Of a DNA stretch of 64,000 nucleotides, positions 60,569 through 64,000 are shown piece by piece. The stretch covers positions 124,001 through 188,000 of the forward strand of contig NZ_JBGCCU010000003.1 of the NCBI RefSeq assembly GCF_041261445.1, written 5' to 3'. The stretch's first letter is position 1. Each line of letters begins with the position of its first letter. The notes beneath the pieces are model-generated. The model saw nothing but the letters and a program-made list of their open reading frames with translations, ran no database searches and was not told the origin of the DNA. The DNA is from Catenulispora sp. EB89. GTDB lineage: Bacteria > Actinomycetota > Actinomycetes > Streptomycetales > Catenulisporaceae. The position numbers and the translations under genes were made by a program.

Positions 60569-62083
60569 TCACGCGTTCGTCGGGAACCCGAGGTTCACGC
60601 CGCCGTGGCTCGGGTCCAGCCAGCGCTGCGTGACGGCCTTCGTCCGCGTGAAGAAGTGCACGCCGTGCGGGCCGTAGGCGTGCGTGTCGCCGAACAGGGA
60701 GGCCTTCCAGCCGCCGAAGGAGTGGTAGGCCACCGGGACCGGGATCGGGACGTTCACGCCGACCATGCCGACCTCGACCTGGTCGCGGAAGCGGGCCGCG
60801 GCGCCGCCGTCGTTGGTGAACACCGCCACGCCGTTGCCGTAGGGGTTGCTGTTCACCAGCGCCAGGGCCTCGTCGTAGGAGGGGGCGCGGACCACGGACA
60901 GGACCGGGCCGAAGATCTCGTCGGTGTAGATGCTCATCGCGGAGGTGACCTTGTCGAACAGGGTCGGGCCGAGCCAGAAGCCGTTGCCGGTGTCGATGCC
61001 GGCCTCGGCGCCGCCGATGGCGTGCTCGCGGCCGTCCACGACCAGGTCGGCGCCGGCGGTGACGCCCGCGTCGAGGTAGGAGGTGACCTTGTCCCGGTGC
61101 GCGCCGGTGACCAGGGGGCCCATCTCGCTGTCCGGGAGGCAGCCGGGGCCGACCTTCAGCTTCGCCATCCGCTCGGTGATCTTGGCGACCAGCTCGTCGC
61201 CGATCGGGTCCACCGCGACCAGGACCGACACCGCCATGCAGCGCTCGCCGGCGGCGCCGAAGCCGGCCGACACCGCGGCGTCGGCGGCCAGGTCCAGGTC
61301 CGCGTCCGGGAGCACCACCATGTGGTTCTTGGCGCCGCCCAGGGCCTGCACGCGCTTGCCGTAGCGGGTGCCGTTCTCGTAGACGTAGCGGGCGATCGGC
61401 GTGGAGCCGACGAAGGACACCGCGTGGATGTCGGGGTGCTCCAGCAGCCGGTCCACGGCCACCTTGTCGCCGTGCACGACGTTGAACACGCCGTCCGGCA
61501 GCCCCGCGCGCTTCCACAGCTCCGCCATGAACACCGACGCCGACGGGTCCTTCTCCGACGGCTTGAGCACCACCGTGTTCCCGGCCGCGATCGCGATCGG
61601 GAAGAACCACATCGGCACCATCGCCGGGAAGTTGAACGGCGAGATGATCGCCACCGGCCCCAGCGGCTGGTGCAGCGAGTACACCTCGACGCCGGTCGAG
61701 GCGGAGTCGGTGAACGCTCCCTTGAGGATGGTCCCGATGCCGCAGGCGAACTCCACGACCTCCAGCCCGCGCGCGACCTCGCCGAGCGCGTCGGAGTGCA
61801 CCTTGCCGTGCTCGGCAACGATCAGCGCGGCGAGCTCGTCCTTGTGCTGGTTCAGCAGCTCCCGGAACGCGAACAGCACCGTCGTGCGCCGGGCCACCGA
61901 CGCCGCCCGCCACGCCGGGAACGCCGCCGCGGCCGCCGACACCGCGTCGTCGACCTCCTTCACCGAGGCGAAGTCCACCGATCCGGTGACGGCGCCGGTG
62001 GCCGGGTCGTGCAGATCGCCGTGGCGAGCAGTGGCGCCCTCCCACGCATGGCCGTCGATCCAGTGGGTGACGTGCTTGGTCAT
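60569..62083 (-). CDS. mmsA: CoA-acylating methylmalonate-semialdehyde dehydrogenase
   Basis: 504 aa. Oxidises (methyl)malonate semialdehyde to propionyl- or acetyl-CoA in valine, inositol and beta-alanine breakdown. The aldehyde dehydrogenase catalytic cysteine is in GERCMAVS; SPFNFPAMVPMWFFP and GSTPIARYVYENG are typical of the MmsA branch, and the C-terminus FFTRTKAVTQRW is diagnostic. ATG 62083 has AAGGA 6 nt upstream. An inverted repeat at 62163 may control it. Confidence 0.93.
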   Translation of the reverse strand: MTKHVTHWIDGHAWEGATARHGDLHDPATGAVTGSVDFASVKEVDDAVSAAAAAFPAWRAASVARRTTVLFAFRELLNQHKDELAALIVAEHGKVHSDALGEVARGLEVVEFACGIGTILKGAFTDSASTGVEVYSLHQPLGPVAIISPFNFPAMVPMWFFPIAIAAGNTVVLKPSEKDPSASVFMAELWKRAGLPDGVFNVVHGDKVAVDRLLEHPDIHAVSFVGSTPIARYVYENGTRYGKRVQALGGAKNHMVVLPDADLDLAADAAVSAGFGAAGERCMAVSVLVAVDPIGDELVAKITERMAKLKVGPGCLPDSEMGPLVTGAHRDKVTSYLDAGVTAGADLVVDGREHAIGGAEAGIDTGNGFWLGPTLFDKVTSAMSIYTDEIFGPVLSVVRAPSYDEALALVNSNPYGNGVAVFTNDGGAAARFRDQVEVGMVGVNVPIPVPVAYHSFGGWKASLFGDTHAYGPHGVHFFTRTKAVTQRWLDPSHGGVNLGFPTNA

Positions 62084-62162
62084 GGCGTTCCTTAAGGGGA
62101 TGTCTGGGATGAGTTCGGCCTCAGTGATGAGTCTGCGACGGGAGGACGGGCCCGACAACGCT

Positions 62163-62201
62163 CAGGCTGTCAGGCGATGTGGCGAAAAGGCTGACAGCCT
62201 G
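62163..62201. promoter_or_regulatory. Inverted repeat upstream of mmsA
   Basis: Perfect 11-bp arms CAGGCTGTCAG and CTGACAGCCTG are separated by 17 bp, 80 bp upstream of mmsA. It could be an operator or a leader hairpin. Confidence 0.5.
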
Positions 62202-62227
62202 GCGGATCAGGCGGATCAGGCGGATCG
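62201..62227. repeat. 9-bp x 3 tandem repeat
   Basis: GGCGGATCA occurs three times in a row (last unit ends in G), next to the inverted repeat in the divergent mmsA/SgcJ-like promoter region. Confidence 0.7.
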
Positions 62228-62299
62228 GCCGAGGTGCGATGAGTCCGAACCTCGCCGCCGGTATGTATCTCCGACAGATCCACCGACAAGGAGAACCCC

Positions 62300-62707
62300 A
62301 TGTCAGACAATCGTGACGCGGACACGGCAGCGATCCAGGCGGTCCTGACCGCCTCCTACAAGGCGTGGGAAGCCGGCGACGCCACCGCCATGGTCGCCGA
62401 CTACACCGCCGACGCCACCGCCATCATGACCGGCTCGCTCCGCGACAGCCGCGAGGTGATCCGCGAGAACATGGCCCTGGCCTTCCAGGGCCCGCTCAAG
62501 GACACCTCGACCTACAACAAGCAACTGAGCCTCCGTTTCGTCGGCGGCGACGCGGCGATCGCCGTCACCGAGTCCGGCATCCTGTTCGGCGGCGAGACCG
62601 CGGTCCCGGACCCCCGCAAGGTGAACGCCACCTGGGTCTTCGAGAAGCGCGACGGCCGGTGGCTGATCGCCGCGTACCACAACAGCCCGGTGTTCGCGGC
62701 CGCGTAA
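62300..62707 (+). CDS. SgcJ/EcaC-like NTF2-fold protein
   Basis: 135 aa. A SnoaL/DUF4440-type cone: helix AIQAVLTASYKAWEAGDATAM, VADYTADATAIMTG, then strands LRFVGGDAAIAVTESGILFGG and the ending VNATWVFEKRDGRWLIAAYHNSP. The family occurs in polyketide/enediyne clusters as oxidoreductases or accessory proteins, and widely as orphans, so the role is uncertain. AAGGAGA lies 6 nt upstream. A hairpin terminator follows. Confidence 0.85.
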   Translation: MSDNRDADTAAIQAVLTASYKAWEAGDATAMVADYTADATAIMTGSLRDSREVIRENMALAFQGPLKDTSTYNKQLSLRFVGGDAAIAVTESGILFGGETAVPDPRKVNATWVFEKRDGRWLIAAYHNSPVFAAA

Positions 62708-62728
62708 CGAACCCCTGAACCGCCGCGT

Positions 62729-62752
62729 GGCGCCCCGGCTCCCCGGGGCGCC
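62729..62752. terminator. Bidirectional terminator
   Basis: A perfect 10-bp stem GGCGCCCCGG / CCGGGGCGCC with a CTCC loop lies between the convergent SgcJ-like and FAD-oxidoreductase genes. Confidence 0.8.
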
Positions 62753-62758
62753 GCGCTC

Positions 62759-64000
62759 TCAGGAGTCGAACCCCATCCCGAACCGGTCCAGCGTCCGCAG
62801 CCACAGGTTCCGCCGACCGCCGTTGCCGTCGGCACGCCCCAGGGCGTTGCTGGTCACCGTGATCCCGAACCACTTCAACGGCTCCGGCGGGAACGGCACC
62901 GGCTTGCTCCGCACCATCTTCAGCGAGGTCCGCTCGGTCTCCGCGCCCGACAGCAGGTCGAGCATCACGTCGGCGCCGAACCGCGTCGCCCCGACCCCGA
63001 GCCCGGTGTACCCGACCGCGTAAGCCACCGCGCCGCCGTGGGCCGTGCCGAAGAAGGCACAGAACCGCGAGCACGTGTCGATGACGCCGCCCCACTTGTT
63101 CATGAACTTCAGCCCCTCCAGCTGCGGGAACGTCTCGAAGAAGTGCCCGGCCAGCTTGTCGAAGGTCTCCGGCCGCTGGTCCAGCCGCGAGGAGATCTTC
63201 GAGCCGAAGTGGTAGACCGCGTCGTAGCCGCCCCACAGGATCCGGTTGTCCGCGGACAGCCGGTAGTAGTGGAAGTGGTTCGCCGAGTCGCCGATGCCCT
63301 GCCGGTGTTCCCAGCCGATCGCCGCCATCTGCGCCTCCGACAACGGCTCGGTCATCAGCGCGTAGTCGTAGACCGGGACGATGAACGGCCGCACCCGCCT
63401 CAGCAGGCTCGGGAAGGCGTTCGTCGCCAGCGCCACCTTCGGCGCCAGCACCTCGCCGTTGTCGGTCGCGACCCGCATCCGCAGGTCGTCGCGCTCCAGC
63501 ACGGAAACCGGCGACTTCTCGTGGATCCGCACCCCGAGCCGCAGGCACGCGTCCCGCAGCCCGAACGCCAGCCGCGCCGGATCGACCATCGCGCAGCCGG
63601 TCTTGTCCCACAGCCCGGCGTGGTACGTCGGCGAGGCCACCTGCGCCTGCACCGCCGCGCGGTCCAGGAACACGACGTCCTCCGACGTCTCCGCGGAAGC
63701 CAGCTCCTCGGCCTGCCATTCGGCGGTCGCGACCGCCAGTTCCCCGGAGCGCCGGAAATCGCACTCGATCCCGTAGCGCTCCAGCGTCGCCTCGATCTCG
63801 TCGAGGTTCTGGTGCCCGAGCCGCTCCAGGGTGTCCATCTCGTCGGGCCACCGGGACTCGCCGTTGTCGTAGCCGTGGGTCAGCGACGAGGAGCAGAACC
63901 CGCCGTTGCGCCCGGAGGCGGCCCAGCCGATCCGGTTCGCCTCCAGCAGCACCACGTCCCGGTCGGGATCGCGTTCTTTCGCACGCAGCGCCGTCCACAG
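62759..64000 (-). CDS. FAD-dependent oxidoreductase (DAO family), N-terminus beyond window
   Basis: 414 codons are visible and the frame is open to the right edge (reading LWTALRAKERDPDRDVVLLE inward), so the dinucleotide-binding GxGxxG lies outside. VLLEANRIGWAASGRNGGF is the FAD-contact region of glycine/D-amino-acid oxidases and gamma-glutamylputrescine oxidase-like enzymes. Later blocks are AMVDPARLAFGLRDA, WGGYDAVYHFGSK and GYTGLGVGATRFGADVMLDLL. It probably oxidises an amine or amino acid. Confidence 0.9.
   Translation of the reverse strand: MWTALRAKERDPDRDVVLLEANRIGWAASGRNGGFCSSSLTHGYDNGESRWPDEMDTLERLGHQNLDEIEATLERYGIECDFRRSGELAVATAEWQAEELASAETSEDVVFLDRAAVQAQVASPTYHAGLWDKTGCAMVDPARLAFGLRDACLRLGVRIHEKSPVSVLERDDLRMRVATDNGEVLAPKVALATNAFPSLLRRVRPFIVPVYDYALMTEPLSEAQMAAIGWEHRQGIGDSANHFHYYRLSADNRILWGGYDAVYHFGSKISSRLDQRPETFDKLAGHFFETFPQLEGLKFMNKWGGVIDTCSRFCAFFGTAHGGAVAYAVGYTGLGVGATRFGADVMLDLLSGAETERTSLKMVRSKPVPFPPEPLKWFGITVTSNALGRADGNGGRRNLWLRTLDRFGMGFDS

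Overview
The window is chromosomal DNA from a high-GC Gram-positive bacterium of the Actinomycetota. This is supported by strong G/C at third codon positions, many GTG starts, and the actinobacterial gene order era - cytidine-deaminase-like - CBS protein - ybeY - phoH - HIT - rsmE - dnaJ - hrcA - MBL - DUF3097 - hemW - lepA - rpsT - holA - comEC - comEA. It also carries an AfsR-type SARP regulator and a ClgR-type regulator. A Catenulispora-like genus is my guess, not something the sequence proves. There are no rRNA genes, CRISPR arrays or intact insertion sequences. One tRNA-Gly(GCC) is present.

Layout. 0.1-2.4 kb: a protealysin-type M4 protease and a double-GNAT acetyltransferase. 2.4-7.1 kb: leftward housekeeping block era, degenerate cytidine deaminase, tRNA-Gly, CNNM/CBS protein, ybeY, phoH, with an unusual 18-codon mini-ORF linking ybeY to the CBS gene. 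7.2-13.2 kb: mostly rightward accessory genes (VWA-like protein, adenylosuccinate-synthetase-like protein, dimethylformamidase-like protein, GNAT) around the leftward HIT gene, plus a broken secreted-protein gene. 13.2-20.8 kb: rsmE, dnaJ and hrcA (with a CIRCE operator), then MBL, DUF3097, a DUF4232 lipoprotein-like protein, MOSC and hemW. 20.8-23.7 kb: SDR, MFS exporter and GNAT with a terminator in its leader.

23.76-28.39 kb is the most interesting locus. Two tandem genes together encode an RNA ligase, a polynucleotide kinase, an MJ1316/DUF504 RNA-end domain, an EEP phosphatase/nuclease, a 2H phosphoesterase and a pol-beta nucleotidyltransferase. This looks like a self-contained predicted RNA break-repair system.

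28.4-45.6 kb: PhzF, lepA, rpsT, a Ser/Thr kinase, holA, HhH-GPD, a large TPR protein, an NB-ARC/TPR regulator with a secreted protein, then the late-competence genes. ComEC is split into two overlapping genes, a diverged second copy of its C-terminal tail lies 3.4 kb away across the regulator block, and ComEA carries a roughly 300-residue insertion with GWYP repeats. 45.7-52.1 kb: hflX, a long-tailed clgR homologue and an AfsR-like SARP with a small downstream ORF. 52.2-58.9 kb: two tandem tricorn proteases. 58.9-64 kb: a secreted Gly/Asn-rich protein, a HigBA-like toxin-antitoxin pair, mmsA, an SgcJ-like NTF2 protein, and an FAD oxidoreductase cut by the window edge.

Recurring themes are apparent leaderless starts (a -10-like hexamer 6-9 nt before the start codon), short minisatellites at gene ends that often contain the stop codon, and frequent 1-4 nt stop/start overlaps.
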